From Chryseobacterium luteum (GTDB taxonomy: Bacteria > Bacteroidota > Bacteroidia > Flavobacteriales > Weeksellaceae), in contig NZ_JPRO01000007.1 of the NCBI RefSeq assembly GCF_000737785.1, positions 278,513 through 342,512 of the forward strand: a DNA stretch of 64,000 nt. Direction: 5' to 3'. Shown piece by piece: positions 63,768-64,000 of this stretch. The first letter of the stretch is position 1. Each line of letters starts with the position of its first letter. The notes beneath the pieces were generated by a model that saw only the letters and a program-made list of their open reading frames with translations, ran no database searches and was not told where the DNA came from. A program made the position numbers and the translations under genes.

Positions 63768-64000
63768 ATGAAAAAACATTTATTATTATCAGCAATCGCT
63801 ATAATAAGTCTTATTTCCTGTAATAATGAAGGAACAGCAGTCAATACCGTAGAAAGCATGAAGACTCCTCAGATGGAGAATTTTGATAAGGCTTTCAAAA
63901 GTTTGGGAGATCCGCAGAACAGGCCTACTGAAGAGGAAAAGAACAGAAACACTTCTGAGCTGAGTGACAGAAGAAAAGCTCTTCTGGTTCCGGCATCCAA
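63768..64000 (+). CDS. Lipoprotein, 5' end only
   Basis: From ATG 63768 the frame stays open to the window end, giving 77 residues. It starts with a lipoprotein signal (MKKHLLLSAIAIISLISC; Cys18) and continues NNEGTAVNTVESMKTPQ, then ENFDKAFKSLGDPQNRPTEE. I recognise no family. It is probably an exported outer-membrane-anchored protein, cut off by the window end. Confidence 0.8.
   Translation, partial: MKKHLLLSAIAIISLISCNNEGTAVNTVESMKTPQMENFDKAFKSLGDPQNRPTEEEKNRNTSELSDRRKALLVPAS

Noticed and set aside
1..64000. CRISPR array, tRNA or rRNA genes, insertion sequence with transposase, riboswitch
   Set aside because: No repeat-spacer pattern, no cloverleaf or rRNA-like stretch, no transposase ORF and no recognisable riboswitch core was found on reading; covariance-model searches could not be run.
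1..64000. A new defence or mobile system
   Set aside because: The accessory regions hold a conventional Wzx/Wzy-type polysaccharide locus, ars operon and broken genes; nothing clusters nuclease, helicase or toxin-antitoxin genes.

Overview
This 64 kb window looks like chromosomal DNA from a Chryseobacterium-like member of the Flavobacteriia (Bacteroidota). The DNA is A+T-rich. The genes include the T9SS regulator PorX, Bacteroidota-type -7 promoter boxes (TAnnTTTG), Flavobacteria-style lipoprotein signals and a chromosomal subclass B1 metallo-beta-lactamase. Almost every gene was assigned by reading its translated sequence for family motifs; no database search was possible. No tRNA, rRNA, CRISPR array or complete insertion sequence was seen.

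Layout. 1-6.6 kb: HD-domain phosphohydrolase (cut by the window start), NYN-LOTUS protein, S41 peptidase, porX, a YciI-like protein with exonuclease III, and a small RlpA. 6.6-9 kb: an A+T-rich gap, then two adjacent secreted fibre-like proteins, with a possible 35-codon leader ORF upstream. 9-33 kb, all on the minus strand: rimO, a large surface-polysaccharide locus, recX and glyA. 33-36 kb: arsenic resistance operon (arsR, DUF6428 gene, ArsC/LMW-phosphatase-like gene, acr3) with repeated operator-like palindromes, followed by a thioredoxin-reductase-like gene. 37-45 kb: lipoprotein B1 metallo-beta-lactamase, GT39 mannosyltransferase-like protein and a MacAB-like efflux cluster. 45-48.3 kb: class I ribonucleotide reductase genes nrdB and nrdA on the plus strand, with a small monooxygenase-fold gene between them and DnaA boxes upstream. 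48.6-60.4 kb: a large TonB-dependent receptor, a degraded T9SS sorting-domain remnant, DUF72, HD hydrolase, alpha/beta hydrolase, PfkB kinase, DUF4241 and valS. 60.5-64 kb: a DUF1573 protein, PPK2 polyphosphate kinase, then a decaying stretch with a frameshifted gene, a gene with an in-frame stop, a PPK2 3' remnant and the start of a lipoprotein.

How the polysaccharide locus works. CapD/WbpM-like dehydratase and a DegT/EryC1 aminotransferase make modified UDP-sugars. A WecA/WbpL-like transferase with its partner SDR epimerase probably loads the first sugar-phosphate on undecaprenyl phosphate. ManC, Gmd and Fcl make GDP-L-fucose, which a GT11 fucosyltransferase uses. Several GT2/GT4 enzymes and a hexapeptide acyltransferase extend and decorate the unit. 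Wzx flips it, an EpsG/Wzy-like protein polymerises it, and Wza-like and Wzc-like proteins export it. Two features suggest variability. The nucleotide-sugar dehydrogenase has lost its central catalytic domain in frame, and the fucosyltransferase has an eight-G tract near its start codon that could slip.

The most notable items are these two lesions, an inverted pair of dispersed palindromic repeats (53.2 and 62.0 kb), the run of broken genes at 62.1-63.6 kb, the T9SS sorting-domain relic at 52.1 kb, the DnaA boxes ahead of nrdB and the ArsR operator pair. I found nothing that clearly amounts to an entirely new defence or mobile system.
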